From contig MIBZ01000032.1 in NCBI GenBank assembly GCA_001829675.1, forward strand, positions 1-64,000: a stretch of 64,000 nt of DNA. Direction: 5' to 3'. The position numbers and the translations under genes are program-made. Each line of letters starts with the position of its first letter. Position 1 is the stretch's first letter. This DNA comes from Sulfurimonas sp. RIFCSPLOWO2_12_36_12 (GTDB lineage Bacteria; Campylobacterota; Campylobacteria; Campylobacterales; Sulfurimonadaceae). Below, piece after piece: positions 25,551 to 34,370 of the stretch. Under the pieces are notes generated by a model, which was not told where the DNA came from, searched no databases, and worked only from the letters and a program-made list of their open reading frames with translations.

Positions 25551-26027
25551 TTAAGCTTCTTTTTTTTGTCTTAACGCATCAAGTCCGATTGTAAAACATG
25601 TAATCGGCGCCATCCAAGTAGCAGCAAGCATAGCAAGAAGCTCTTCGCGACCAGGAAGTTTAGCAAACGCTTCAACTTTAGCAGCATCAGCCGGTGCACG
25701 GTCAACATAAGCAGACTTGATAATAAACTGGTCATTATCTTTAGCAAAATCAGCAACTACTTTAGAAGTAGCAACAGAATCCGCTCCCCATACTAAAATA
25801 TTAGTATCTTTTAGCTCAACACCTGTAAGTTCTGCGTTAGCCAATGCGATTGTTGCCAAAGTGTTTTTAACAACTTGAACTTTTGCATCTTTAGCACGAG
25901 CCATTTTTCTCAAATTTTCAAGTTTAGAAACGCCTAATCCTTTGTAATCACAGAAGATTACACTTTGAGCATCCTTGAATTCATTTGAAAGTACTTCAAT
26001 AATTTCAGCTTTTTGTGTTTTTGTCAT
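25551..26027 (-). CDS. rplJ: Large ribosomal subunit protein uL10
   Basis: Anchors the L12 dimers at the GTPase centre. I start at the ATG 26025-26027 (MTKTQKAEIIEVL, 158 aa), which has a perfect AAGGAGATAT ribosome-binding site; a longer frame to 26057 would use the leader. The N-terminal rRNA-binding domain (VIFCDYKGLGVSKLENLR, VVKNTLA) and the C-terminal L12-binding helix are present. The 150-bp leader upstream looks like an autoregulatory L10 leader. Confidence 0.96.
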   Translation of the reverse strand: MTKTQKAEIIEVLSNEFKDAQSVIFCDYKGLGVSKLENLRKMARAKDAKVQVVKNTLATIALANAELTGVELKDTNILVWGADSVATSKVVADFAKDNDQFIIKSAYVDRAPADAAKVEAFAKLPGREELLAMLAATWMAPITCFTIGLDALRQKKEA

Positions 26028-26144
26028 AGAATATCTCCTTTCCAGACAACACTTCAACAGGCATGCTAATTATTAATTAACATATTAAGCTTTCGCTCCT
26101 ATATCTTCAGTCCATAAAATGCAGTTACCAAAGTAGTAACTTGA
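26028..26144 (-). promoter_or_regulatory. L10-leader-like autoregulatory region upstream of rplJ
   Basis: In the minus-strand RNA the segment GGAGCGAAAGCUUAA, then CCUGUUGAAG, then GUCUGGAAAGGAG before the rplJ ATG resembles the L10-leader motif through which the L10-L12 complex represses rplJL translation. A small stem GUUAC/GUAAC lies upstream (26124-26140). The match is by eye; the kink-turn was not modelled. Confidence 0.55.
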
Positions 26145-26168
26145 TAGTGCTTTACGAATAAAGCACTA
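26145..26168 (-). other. UUCG-capped hairpin after rplA
   Basis: Perfect 10-bp stem TAGTGCTTTA/TAAAGCACTA whose minus-strand RNA loop is UUCG, an exceptionally stable tetraloop. It begins 11 bp after the rplA stop and precedes the L10 leader. No U tract follows, so it may be a 3' stabiliser, partial terminator or processing boundary. Confidence 0.6.
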
Positions 26169-26179
26169 AAAACTACTGC

Positions 26180-26872
26180 TTATTTAATATCTATTAATTG
26201 TAAAACATCAAGTCTAACGGCAGGACTCATTGTTAAACTAAGTGCACAAGTTTTAATATAACGGCCTTTAGCAGATGCAGGCTTGTGTCTATTAATAGCT
26301 TTAACAAAAGATGCTAAGTTTTCCGCTATTTTATTTGCATCAAAGCTTGCTTTGCCGATACCTGCATGTATATTTCCTTTTTTGTCAACACGGAAATTTA
26401 CTTGACCACCCTTAACATTTTTAACAGCAGTTGCAACATCTGGTGTTACAGTACCTGTTTTAGGGTTTGGCATCATACCTTTTGGCCCTAGAATACGACC
26501 GATTTGACCAACAAGACCCATACAGTCAGGTGCAGCAACAACTATATCAAAGTTGAAAATACCATCTTTAATCTGTTGTACTAAATCATCAGTACCAACG
26601 ATGTCAGCACCGGCAGCTTTAGCTTCATCAGCTTTAACGCCTTTAGCAAAAACTGCAACACGAACTGTTTTACCTGTACCGTGAGGAAGTACTATTGCAC
26701 CACGAATCATCTGGTCAGCATGTCTTGGATCTACATTTAGGTTTAATGCAACTTCAACTGTTTCATCAAACTTTGCACTTACTAGGCTTTTTACAACATT
26801 AGATGCTTCATCCATGCTGTATGCTTTAGTTATATCTATTTTCTCTATTAGTTGTTTATATCTTTTGCTCAT
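26180..26872 (-). CDS. rplA: Large ribosomal subunit protein uL1
   Basis: L1-stalk protein that moves E-site tRNA and represses its own operon in many bacteria. I start at the ATG at 26872 (MSKRYKQL, 230 aa), after an AGGAGA site; a TTG two codons upstream is less likely. [22 protein letters not shown] and [14 protein letters not shown] are diagnostic. It follows rplK by 68 bp and precedes rplJ. Confidence 0.97.
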   Translation of the reverse strand: MSKRYKQLIEKIDITKAYSMDEASNVVKSLVSAKFDETVEVALNLNVDPRHADQMIRGAIVLPHGTGKTVRVAVFAKGVKADEAKAAGADIVGTDDLVQQIKDGIFNFDIVVAAPDCMGLVGQIGRILGPKGMMPNPKTGTVTPDVATAVKNVKGGQVNFRVDKKGNIHAGIGKASFDANKIAENLASFVKAINRHKPASAKGRYIKTCALSLTMSPAVRLDVLQLIDIK

Positions 26873-26940
26873 TGTCAAATTCTCCTATGTAATTCTGCCA
26901 CAAAGTTTTATATCACTGTGGTCGATGATATGTTTAGAAA

Positions 26941-27366
26941 CTAGTCTATTATTTCGATACCGATTGAGCGAGCTGAACCAGCAATTGTATTAGCTGCTGC
27001 TTCTTTATCATCTGTATTTAAATCTTCAATTTTTCTATTTACAATTTCCATTAACTGAGCACGAGTAATCTTTGCCACTTTGTTTTTAAGTGGATTACTT
27101 GAACCGCCTTTAAGACCTGCTGCATGCATTAATAGTGCTGAAGCCGGTGGCTGTTTTACTATAAAAGTAAAACTTTTGTCAGTATAAACAGTAATTACAA
27201 CAGGAACTTTAAATCCCATTTTATCTTTTGTTTTTTCATTGAATGCTTTAGTAAATTCCATGATGTTAACACCACGCTGTCCTAAAGCTGGTCCAACTGG
27301 TGGTGCAGGTGTTGCTTTGCCAGCTTCGATTTGTAGCTTAATATAGCCCATTATTTTTTTTGCCAT
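26941..27366 (-). CDS. rplK: Large ribosomal subunit protein uL11
   Basis: GTPase-associated-centre protein needed for stringent-response sensing by RelA. 141 aa, standard. The N-terminal domain has the proline-rich linker [19 protein letters not shown]; the C-terminal domain binds the 23S thiostrepton region ([14 protein letters not shown]-type end, here [14 protein letters not shown]). It follows nusG by 20 bp. Confidence 0.97.
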   Translation of the reverse strand: MAKKIMGYIKLQIEAGKATPAPPVGPALGQRGVNIMEFTKAFNEKTKDKMGFKVPVVITVYTDKSFTFIVKQPPASALLMHAAGLKGGSSNPLKNKVAKITRAQLMEIVNRKIEDLNTDDKEAAANTIAGSARSIGIEIID

Positions 27367-27386
27367 CTTTTTTTCCTTTTTAAAAT

Positions 27387-27929
27387 TTAAATTATCTTCT
27401 CAACTTGAGTGTAAGAGATATCAACCGGAGTCGCTCTACCAAAAATCGAAACATTAAGTTTTAGAGTTCCATGCTCTAAATCATACTCATCCACAGTTGC
27501 CGTAAAGTTTGCAAACGGTCCATCTGTAATACGCACAGTTTCACCGCTGTCAAAAAATACTTTTGGCTTTGGTGCTGCTCGGTTTTGAACGCGATCTAAT
27601 ATTACATTTATATCATGTTCGCTTAGCGGTGTAGGCGTATTTGCTTCACCAATAAATCCAGATACTTTTGGTATAGACTGTATAAGGTGTTGAACCTCGG
27701 TAGTAAGATCTATTCTAGCAAATACATAACCTGAATAAAGCGATCTTTCGCTTATTTTTTTCTTACCGTCTTTAACTTCAATAACATCTTCTGTAGGAAC
27801 TATAACATCTGTTATTTTATCTTGTAATCCCATCTCTTCTATCATATTTAGAATTGCTAAACGAACTGTTCTCTCATTTCCATATGTTTGTATAGAGTAC
27901 CATTGATGATTACTTTTTTTCTTCTCCAT
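27387..27929 (-). CDS. nusG: Transcription termination/antitermination factor NusG
   Basis: Binds RNA polymerase and couples it to the ribosome or Rho. I prefer the ATG at 27929 ([16 protein letters not shown], 180 aa) because a GGGGTGG site lies just before it; a GTG at 27935 is the alternative. The NGN domain ([23 protein letters not shown]) and the C-terminal KOW domain ([19 protein letters not shown]) are complete. It starts 10 bp after secE, the universal secE-nusG pair. Confidence 0.96.
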   Translation of the reverse strand: MEKKKSNHQWYSIQTYGNERTVRLAILNMIEEMGLQDKITDVIVPTEDVIEVKDGKKKISERSLYSGYVFARIDLTTEVQHLIQSIPKVSGFIGEANTPTPLSEHDINVILDRVQNRAAPKPKVFFDSGETVRITDGPFANFTATVDEYDLEHGTLKLNVSIFGRATPVDISYTQVEKII

Positions 27930-27938
27930 TGCCACCCC

Positions 27939-28118
27939 TTAACCTAAGATTGCTGACATAACTGATGACATAACTAAATCAACTAGAGCCAAAAAAGCAG
28001 CTATTGCTGTTACAACAATTATAACAGAGATATAAGCTTGTTTAACTTGACCTTTAGTAGGAAAAATGACTTTGCTTAGCTCTAATCTTGCATTTCTAAT
28101 ATGTGTACCTAAATTCAT
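27939..28118 (-). CDS. secE: Preprotein translocase subunit SecE
   Basis: Essential clamp subunit of the SecYEG channel. I read a 59-aa frame from the ATG at 28116-28118 to the TAA at 27939-27941: MNLGTHIRNARLELSKVIFP, then TKGQVKQAYISV, then one membrane helix (VIIVVTAIAAFLALVDLVM). The ELSKVIFPTK amphipathic helix followed by a single C-terminal transmembrane segment is the bacterial short SecE form. It lies between tRNA-Trp and nusG as in other members of the phylum. Confidence 0.93.
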   Translation of the reverse strand: MNLGTHIRNARLELSKVIFPTKGQVKQAYISVIIVVTAIAAFLALVDLVMSSVMSAILG

Positions 28119-28179
28119 TTAACTTTCCTAATAGTCATTAATTACAGATAAAGCTCTAAAGCTTTACAAATAATTAATG

Positions 28180-28256
28180 TGGCAGGCGTAGAGAGATTCG
28201 AACTCCCAACACCCGGATTTGGAATCCGGTGCTCTAACCGTTGGAGCTACACGCCT
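28180..28256 (-). tRNA. tRNA-Trp (CCA anticodon)
   Basis: Complete 77-nt cloverleaf: acceptor AGGCGTG/TACGCCT, D arm GCTC...GAGC, anticodon stem CCGGA/TCCGG with loop TTCCAAA (anticodon CCA), T arm with TTCGAAT, discriminator G and genome-encoded CCA. Sits between rpmG and secE. Confidence 0.96.
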
Positions 28257-28309
28257 ATTTAAAAACAATAAAGCCAAGTCGAAAGACTTAAGCTTAAATT
28301 GCAACTATA

Positions 28310-28462
28310 TTAGAGTTTCATCTCTTTGTGAAGAGTATGTTCACGACAAAACTTACAATATTTTTTTACTGAAAATTTTTCAGTGTGAGTTTTTTTGTTT
28401 TTAGTTGTGTGATAGTTACGACGAGTACACTTTTCACATCCTAAATGTATTGCTTCTCTCAT
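28310..28462 (-). CDS. rpmG: Large ribosomal subunit protein bL33
   Basis: A 50-aa frame from the ATG at 28460-28462 to the TAA at 28310-28312, reading MREAIHLGCEKCTRRNYHTT and ending CKFCREHTLHKEMKL. It has two CxxC pairs (CEKC and CKFC), so it is the zinc-binding C+ form. It follows tuf by 45 bp, the usual tuf-rpmG-tRNA-Trp-secE order. Confidence 0.95.
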   Translation of the reverse strand: MREAIHLGCEKCTRRNYHTTKNKKTHTEKFSVKKYCKFCREHTLHKEMKL

Positions 28463-28491
28463 GTTATTAACCTTATTAAAGGATTAGTGCA

Positions 28492-28509
28492 AATTCGCAA
28501 AAGCGAATT
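28492..28509 (-). terminator. Hairpin at the tuf stop codon
   Basis: AATTCGC (28492-28498), loop AAAA, GCGAATT (28503-28509): a perfect 7-bp stem overlapping the tuf stop. It may allow partial termination or processing between tuf and rpmG. Confidence 0.45.
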
Positions 28510-29707
28510 ATGCAAGAATCTCAGCTACAACACCAGCACCAACTGTTCTTCCACCCTCACGGATAGCGAACTTAGTACCTTTTTCCATAGCGATTGGGTG
28601 AATTAGCTCAACAGTAATACTTACGTTATCACCTGGCATAACCATCTCTGTACCTTCAGGTAAGTGAATTGCACCGGTAACATCTGTTGTACGAACATAG
28701 AATTGTGGACGGTAATTTGTAAAGAATGGAGTATGACGACCACCTTCCTCTTTACTTAGTACATAAATCTCAGCTGTAAATTTAGTGTGAGGATTAATCG
28801 TACCCGGCTTACAAAGTACTTGACCACGCTCAACATCATCTTTACCGATACCACGAACAAGAATTCCACAGTTATCTCCTGCTAAACCTTGATCCATTTC
28901 TTTACGGAACATTTCGATACCAGTAACAGTAGTTTTTTGAGTATCACGGATACCTACGATTTCAATTGCATCACCGATTTTAACTGTACCACGCTCAATA
29001 CGGCCTGTTACAACTGTTCCACGACCTGAAATTGAGAAAACATCCTCAACCGGCATTAAGAAATCTCTGTCAACTTCACGAACTGGTTGTGGGATATACT
29101 CATCAACTGCAGCCATAAGTTTTTGAATTTTCGCTGACCATGGTCCAAGAGTACCAGTTTTTGCTTCTTCTAATGCTTCTTTAGCAGAACCAGCTATGAT
29201 TGGAGTATCATCGCCCGGGAAATCATACATGTCAAGAAGTTCACGAATCTCCATCTCAACTAATTCTAATAATTCTTCATCGTCAACCATATCTTCTTTG
29301 TTCATGAAAACAACGATATATGGAACACCAACTTGCTTAGAAAGAAGAATGTGCTCACGAGTTTGTGGCATTGGACCATCAGCTGCTGAAACAACTAAGA
29401 TAGCACCATCCATTTGTGCAGCACCGGTAATCATGTTTTTAACATAATCCGCGTGACCTGGACAGTCAACGTGTGCATAGTGACGATTATTTGTTTCGTA
29501 CTCTACGTGTGATGTAGCAATTGTAATACCACGCTCACGCTCTTCTGGAGCATTATCGATTTGATCGTAATCCATCATTTTTGCACCGTTTGTTACTGCC
29601 AATACTGCCGTAATTGCCGCTGTTAATGTAGTTTTACCATGGTCAACGTGACCGATAGTACCAATGTTACAGTGTGGTTTATTACGCGCAAATTTTTCTT
29701 TTGCCAT
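28508..29707 (-). CDS. tuf: Elongation factor Tu
   Basis: GTPase delivering aminoacyl-tRNA to the ribosome. 399 aa, full length. G1 [10 protein letters not shown] (near residue 19), the switch [24 protein letters not shown] and NKEDMVDD are intact, with domains II and III complete. Single tuf in the window. It is preceded by an extended -10 promoter and a good GGAGGA ribosome-binding site, and by four tRNA genes whose transcript may read into it. Confidence 0.98.
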   Translation of the reverse strand: MAKEKFARNKPHCNIGTIGHVDHGKTTLTAAITAVLAVTNGAKMMDYDQIDNAPEERERGITIATSHVEYETNNRHYAHVDCPGHADYVKNMITGAAQMDGAILVVSAADGPMPQTREHILLSKQVGVPYIVVFMNKEDMVDDEELLELVEMEIRELLDMYDFPGDDTPIIAGSAKEALEEAKTGTLGPWSAKIQKLMAAVDEYIPQPVREVDRDFLMPVEDVFSISGRGTVVTGRIERGTVKIGDAIEIVGIRDTQKTTVTGIEMFRKEMDQGLAGDNCGILVRGIGKDDVERGQVLCKPGTINPHTKFTAEIYVLSKEEGGRHTPFFTNYRPQFYVRTTDVTGAIHLPEGTEMVMPGDNVSITVELIHPIAMEKGTKFAIREGGRTVGAGVVAEILA

Positions 29708-29742
29708 AGTGTCCTCCGACTTAATTTGTGAATAGAAATGGA

Positions 29743-29748
29743 ATTATA
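29743..29748 (-). promoter_or_regulatory. -10 promoter element of tuf
   Basis: TTTTTGGGTATAATTCC on the minus strand holds TATAAT 36 bp before the tuf ATG, after a T-rich tract. It gives tuf a start site separate from the upstream tRNA promoter. Confidence 0.55.
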
Positions 29749-29797
29749 CCCAAAAATTATTCAATTATTGCTTAAATTTTACCTATTTTTTATCTAA

Positions 29798-29872
<75 letters not shown>

Positions 29873-30030
29873 AGAGTGAAAAAATAGAGTAAAAAACAAC
29901 AAGCAATAATTGCATAATTTTTAAATATCAGATTATTTTGTGTAGATAGCCGTGCATATATTATAAATATAAACAATAAGACTAGTATGAAGTAGGTTGA
30001 AATTGTACTTCAGCTTCCAGAATGTTTCAA

Positions 30031-30107
30031 TGGAGCGGGTGAAGGGACTCGAACCCTCGACCCTCAGCTTGGAAGGCTGACGCTCTAGCCAACTGAGCTA
30101 CGCCCGC
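30031..30107 (-). tRNA. tRNA-Gly (TCC anticodon)
   Basis: 77-nt cloverleaf: acceptor GCGGGCG/CACCCGC (one wobble), anticodon stem TCAGC/GCTGA with loop CTTCCAA (anticodon TCC), T loop TTCGAGT, CCA encoded. Confidence 0.95.
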
Positions 30108-30121
30108 ATGTGCCATTGAAA

Positions 30122-30206
30122 TGGTGGTGAGAAGAGGAGTCGAACCTCTGAACCCGTAGGGAGCGGATTTACAGTCCGCCGTCGTTGGCCACTTGACTAT
30201 CTCACC
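30122..30206 (-). tRNA. tRNA-Tyr (GTA anticodon)
   Basis: 85-nt class II tRNA with the long variable arm expected for Tyr (TCCCTACGGGTTC region). Acceptor GGTGAGA/TCTCACC, anticodon stem GCGGA/TCCGC with loop CTGTAAA (anticodon GTA), CCA encoded. Separated by 14 bp from tRNA-Gly. Confidence 0.95.
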
Positions 30207-30265
30207 ATCTATACAATTTAATGTTTTATCTGGTCTAACACTGTTTCTAATATTCTCGCATTCAA

Positions 30266-30342
30266 TGGTGCCGACACGAGGATTCGAACCCCGGGCCTGC
30301 TGATTACAAATCAGCTGCTCTAGCCAACTGAGCTATGTCGGC
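30266..30342 (-). tRNA. tRNA-Thr (TGT anticodon)
   Basis: 77-nt cloverleaf: acceptor GCCGACA/TGTCGGC, anticodon stem GCTGA/TCAGC with loop TTTGTAA (anticodon TGT), T loop TTCGAAT, CCA encoded. First tRNA of the cluster, immediately after the consensus promoter. Confidence 0.95.
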
Positions 30343-30359
30343 ATCGAATTTGAGCCAGA

Positions 30360-30388
30360 ATTATAGTGCAATATATATCCAATGTCAA
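30360..30388 (-). promoter_or_regulatory. Consensus sigma70 promoter of the tRNA cluster
   Basis: The minus strand has a perfect TTGACA (-35, 30383-30388), a 17-bp spacer and a perfect TATAAT (-10, 30360-30365), followed 17 bp later by tRNA-Thr. A full -35 box is rare in this phylum, so this is an unusually strong promoter for stable RNA. Confidence 0.85.
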
Positions 30389-30493
30389 GAGTTTTTATCT
30401 AAAAAAATATAATATCTAACTCTTTATGTAAAATCAGCTATTATTTGCTTCTATAATTTACTGATTTCCACATATTTTAAAGGATGTGTTCAT

Positions 30494-31222
30494 ATGTTAA
30501 AGATATTATTTTCCCCCGCCGAGAGTAAAAAAAGCGGTGGTAATGAAGCAAAAAAAGAGCTTTTTGGTTCCAACAGTGCAAGAGATAATATACTAAATGA
30601 GTACAACGATGTAGTAAAAAATAACGATGAAAACAGGATAAAAGAACTTTTCGGGTTTAAAAAATTTAGCGACTGCAAGCCATATATAAACGACATCTTC
30701 AACTCTCCCCTTATGTGCGCTATTGAGCGGTATGACGGAGTTGCCTATGAGTATCTAAATTTTGACTTACTTGATGAAAAAGCCAAAAAGTATGCAAAAT
30801 CCAACACGATAATATTTTCAAACCTTTACGGACCCTTGCTCGGCGGAGATACAATAGCAAACTACAAAGTAAAACAGGGAAATAACATCGGCGGTTTTGT
30901 ACCTGATAAATTTTACAGAGATAGATTTTCATATCAACTTGATTTATATCTTGCAAATAGTGATATTTTAGATTTGCGTGCCGGATATTATGATAAGTTC
31001 TACGAAATCAAAAAACCATACACGACACTGAAATTTTTAAAAGAGGGCAAGAGTGTAAGTCACTGGGCAAAGGCTTACAGAGGTTTGGTGCTAAGAGCAG
31101 TTGCGCAAAACAACATAAACTCCATGAAAGAGTTTATGTCCTTGGAGATAGAAGGTTTGAGTATTGGAGAAATCAAAGTAATAAAAAACGAGACTGAGAT
31201 TGTTTATAATATAACTGACTAA
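30494..31222 (+). CDS. yaaA: YaaA family peroxide-stress protein
   Basis: A 242-aa DUF328/UPF0246 protein. The N-terminus LKILFSPAESK matches the YaaA start, and NTIIFSNLYGPLLGG with the following RDRFSYQLDL region corresponds to the conserved core. In E. coli YaaA lowers free iron and protects DNA during peroxide stress; the family has a DNA-binding fold. Here the protein is basic and cytoplasmic with no signal peptide. It is divergent from the tRNA cluster and convergent with a copper ATPase, with a shared hairpin at the ends. Role inferred from the family only. Confidence 0.82.
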   Translation: MLKILFSPAESKKSGGNEAKKELFGSNSARDNILNEYNDVVKNNDENRIKELFGFKKFSDCKPYINDIFNSPLMCAIERYDGVAYEYLNFDLLDEKAKKYAKSNTIIFSNLYGPLLGGDTIANYKVKQGNNIGGFVPDKFYRDRFSYQLDLYLANSDILDLRAGYYDKFYEIKKPYTTLKFLKEGKSVSHWAKAYRGLVLRAVAQNNINSMKEFMSLEIEGLSIGEIKVIKNETEIVYNITD

Positions 31223-31233
31223 GGACTTGCAAA

Positions 31234-31257
31234 GCTTAGAGTTTTATTCCTCTAAGC
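31234..31257. terminator. Hairpin between yaaA and the convergent copper ATPase
   Basis: GCTTAGAG (31234-31241), 8-nt loop TTTTATTC, CTCTAAGC (31250-31257). It lies over the last codons of the ATPase and 12 bp after the yaaA stop, and could end both transcripts. Confidence 0.5.
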
Positions 31258-33620
31258 CTAAGTGAGTTGGTAATTACCGATACGGAGCTAAAACTCATTG
31301 CCGCCGCTGCTATCATAGGCGAGAGCAGTATCCCGAAGAACGGATAGAGCAGGCCTGCGGCAATTGGAATTCCTACAGAGTTGTAAAAGAAAGCAAAGAA
31401 GAGATTTTGCCTTATATTTCGCATTGTTGCTCTGCTTAACACTCTTGCTCTGACTATGCCTCTTAAATCGCCTTTTACCAAGGTAACACCGGCACTCTCC
31501 ATCGCGACATCAGTTCCTGTTCCCATGGCAATGCCAACATGTGCAAGAGCAAGTGCAGGTGCATCGTTTATACCGTCACCTGCCATAGCAACTATTCGTC
31601 CCTTTGCCTGAAACTCTTTAATTATCTCTGCTTTTTGCTCAGGCAACACCTCAGCATGTACTTCATCTATGCCAAGTTTTCTTGCAACAATTTCTGCCGT
31701 GGTTCGGCTGTCGCCCGTTAGCATCACTACTTTTATGCCTTGTGCATGTAAATTATTAATAGCTTCTGCCGTGCTCTCTTTGATAGGGTCGGTAATGGCG
31801 ATGAAACCGACTGCTGTTGAGTCAACGGCAACTAACATAACAATTTTGCCATCAGAGCGTTCTATATCTGCTTTTTTTGACAATTCAAGTGCGTTTATAT
31901 TTAAACTTTCAAACAGTTTTAAATTACCGACTGCAACTGTCTGCCCATCAACTTCGCCTATTATTCCCATGCCGCTTATAGATTTGAAATTATCAGATTT
32001 AACCAACTCTACTTCTCTATCTTTTGCACCGTTTACAATAGCTTCTGAGAGCGGATGCTCACTCGCTCTCTCCAAACTAGCAACTAAACGCAAGAGTTCA
32101 TTTTCACTAAATCCATCTTCTACATGTACATTTACCAGTTTAGGTTTTCCCTCTGTCAATGTTCCTGTTTTATCGACTACTAGAGTATCAACTTTTTCCA
32201 TTATTTCTAAAACTTCGGCATTTTTGATTAATACTCCGCTCGTAGCACCTCGTCCTGTTGCTACCATTATAGAGATTGGCGTAGCAAGACCAAGTGCGCA
32301 CGGACAGGCAATAATAAGTACAGAAACAGCGCTGACGACAGCATACGCCAAACGAGGTTCGCTCCCCCATATCCACCAAACAAAAAACGATATTATGCTG
32401 ATACCGATAACAGCCGGAACAAAATATCCAGATACGACATCAGCCAGTTTTTGTATAGGTGCTCGGGAACGCTGTGCAAGTGAAACCATATCTATGATTT
32501 GTGAAAGCAGCGTGTCTGCGCCGATTTTTTGGGTTCTCATAAGCAGACTTCCGTTAGCATTAATCGTAGCACCTATAACTCTCTCACCTGCAAACTTTTT
32601 TACCGCAATCGGCTCACCCGTAACCATCGACTCATCAACATTGCTTTCACCATCTATGACCACTCCATCAACCGGAACTTTTTCGCCAGGACGAACACGC
32701 AAAACATCTCCGACTTGAACATTTTCCAGCGCTATATCCTCTTCATTGCCGTTTTTTCTAACTATTCGTGCCGTGTTTGGAGCAAGCTCTAGCAAAAGTC
32801 TGATTGCTGCGTTGGTTTGAGAGCGAGCGCGCAATTCAAGCACCTGTCCTAAAAGTACAAGCGTTGTAATTACCGCTGCCGCTTCAAAATATACATGAAC
32901 CATACCATCACTCATCTGCATCATAGGCGGAAAAATATGCGGCATAAACAAGGCGACCAAACTATAAGCCCAAGCAACGAACACACCTATGGCAATCAGC
33001 GTGAACATGTTTAAATTCATTGTTTGCAGAGATTTGTAACCTCGGACAAAGAACGGCCAGCCTCCCCAAAAAACAACAGGAGTAGCTAGTAAAAACTCTA
33101 TCCATTGAACTATCTTCATGCTTAATGAACTCGGCAATAATGAAGGCAGTAAGTCTGCAATCATTGCTAAAGCAAACACCGGAATAGAAAGAGCCGTACT
33201 AACCCAAAAACGACGACTCATATCTATGAGTTCTTCATTTTTTTCTTTAACTGCTTTTACGACAATAGGCTCAAGTGCCATACCGCATTTAGGACAAGTT
33301 CCTGCATGGTCTTGAACTATTTCAGGATGCATCGGACATGTGTATTTTGTCGCCTTTTCATCAATGTAAGGCGTCTGGGTGTTTACATGGCAGAGATTTT
33401 CATTAGTGCAGATTGATTCTTTATCTGTTATAAGCGTATCAGAACTCTCTTTTTTGAGATAATCTTCAGGATGAGCCTTAAATTTGACAAGACAGTGCTC
33501 AGAGCAAAATCGGTAATCCTCACTTTTATAGCGGTAAGAATATTTAGAATCAATTGATACATTCATCCCGCAAACCTGGTCTTTTAGTTCTTCGGCTTTT
33601 GTTTGCATCTTCTGGCTCAT
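31236..33620 (-). CDS. Copper-translocating P1B-type ATPase with N-terminal YHS and CPMHP metal-binding domains
   Basis: 794-aa heavy-metal exporting ATPase. N-terminal YHS domain (about 14-55, VCGMN...YRFCSEHC), then a CPMHP domain (TCPMHPE...GTCPKCGM, about 94-115), then eight membrane helices. Actuator motif VTGEP (334-338), ion site CPC at 439-441, phosphorylation site D483 in [15 protein letters not shown] hinge, and YN plus MSFSSVSV in the last helices, the pattern of Cu(I) exporters. There is no ferredoxin-like CxxC HMA domain; YHS and CPMHP replace it. Related pumps also export silver. No copper chaperone or CueR-type regulator is adjacent. Confidence 0.92.
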   Translation of the reverse strand: MSQKMQTKAEELKDQVCGMNVSIDSKYSYRYKSEDYRFCSEHCLVKFKAHPEDYLKKESSDTLITDKESICTNENLCHVNTQTPYIDEKATKYTCPMHPEIVQDHAGTCPKCGMALEPIVVKAVKEKNEELIDMSRRFWVSTALSIPVFALAMIADLLPSLLPSSLSMKIVQWIEFLLATPVVFWGGWPFFVRGYKSLQTMNLNMFTLIAIGVFVAWAYSLVALFMPHIFPPMMQMSDGMVHVYFEAAAVITTLVLLGQVLELRARSQTNAAIRLLLELAPNTARIVRKNGNEEDIALENVQVGDVLRVRPGEKVPVDGVVIDGESNVDESMVTGEPIAVKKFAGERVIGATINANGSLLMRTQKIGADTLLSQIIDMVSLAQRSRAPIQKLADVVSGYFVPAVIGISIISFFVWWIWGSEPRLAYAVVSAVSVLIIACPCALGLATPISIMVATGRGATSGVLIKNAEVLEIMEKVDTLVVDKTGTLTEGKPKLVNVHVEDGFSENELLRLVASLERASEHPLSEAIVNGAKDREVELVKSDNFKSISGMGIIGEVDGQTVAVGNLKLFESLNINALELSKKADIERSDGKIVMLVAVDSTAVGFIAITDPIKESTAEAINNLHAQGIKVVMLTGDSRTTAEIVARKLGIDEVHAEVLPEQKAEIIKEFQAKGRIVAMAGDGINDAPALALAHVGIAMGTGTDVAMESAGVTLVKGDLRGIVRARVLSRATMRNIRQNLFFAFFYNSVGIPIAAGLLYPFFGILLSPMIAAAAMSFSSVSVITNSLRLRGIKL

Positions 33621-33659
33621 ATCTCTACCTCCTTATTGATAAAATAGATATCAAATAAT

Positions 33660-34256
33660 TTAAACTTCACACTCCAAATCCTTAAAGTTTGACCTTCTCT
33701 TCTCCAGCTCTTGTCTATAAGTTTCATAATCGCCAAAATGAAAAAATTTATTATATCTTGAGTGCATGTCAATTTGCGGTTTTGAGTGTTTTATGGGACA
33801 CCAAAACTGCTCACTTCTTGCTGCAATTTCCCTCGTATAGCCTATTACACCATTGAAATATTCGCAGTACCAGCAGTTTATCTTCTCAACTCTGTCTAGA
33901 TAAAAAAGATTGTATCTGTCGATGATTATATAATCTTTCCTTTTTACTTTTGGTATTTTAAATATCGGAAAGCAGACCGCCTGATAGATAGTGACAAAAA
34001 TATCTGCTATGAGTGCGGGTATCATCATAGACCAGATAAATGGTATTGTTAAAATTACCAAAACAGGAAAAGAGGATAGGTATTTTATTGAGCTGACTAT
34101 TTTTGCTCTGCCCTCTTTTACAACACTCTCTTCAAATTTAACTTTTTTATCTTCAAGTGTGTAAAAAAACTCATCCTCCTTCTTTTTCAACTCATCCATT
34201 AACTCATTTTCAAGAGTTTTCATTTGTGCTACTATCTCATCAATTCTGCTATCCAT
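33660..34256 (-). CDS. Conserved membrane protein of unknown function with CxxC...C motif
   Basis: 198-aa protein. The N-terminal 55 residues form a charged coiled coil (EIVAQMKTLENELMDELKKK). Two adjacent membrane helices span about 57-102. The C-terminal half has RYNLFYLDRVEKINCWYCEY and GYTREIAARSEQFWCPIKH. I recall this stretch, with CxxC and a later C-P-I-K-H, from unnamed proteins across several bacterial phyla, so it is an old conserved family of unknown role. The cysteines could bind metal or be redox active. It lies upstream of the copper ATPase on the same strand (39 bp gap), and divergent from the Lon-like gene. Confidence 0.75.
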   Translation of the reverse strand: MDSRIDEIVAQMKTLENELMDELKKKEDEFFYTLEDKKVKFEESVVKEGRAKIVSSIKYLSSFPVLVILTIPFIWSMMIPALIADIFVTIYQAVCFPIFKIPKVKRKDYIIIDRYNLFYLDRVEKINCWYCEYFNGVIGYTREIAARSEQFWCPIKHSKPQIDMHSRYNKFFHFGDYETYRQELEKRRSNFKDLECEV

Positions 34257-34370
34257 TTAAACTCTCCGATTTCTATTTTATTGAGTATAACACTATTTTA
34301 ATCATTAAATAAGCCTGTTTGATTTAACATAGGCCACTTTAAAAAAATTGTTTCAATACTAAGGAGCTTT

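Noticed and set aside
29873-30030. Fifth tRNA or small RNA between tRNA-Gly and tRNA-Thr
   Set aside because: Only a weak GAAGTA/TACTTC stem; no cloverleaf and no promoter.
31669-32718. 349-codon open frame on the plus strand opposite the copper ATPase
   Set aside because: It is antisense to a gene with every P-type ATPase motif; low-complexity Ser/Pro/Thr-rich translation is typical of a shadow frame.
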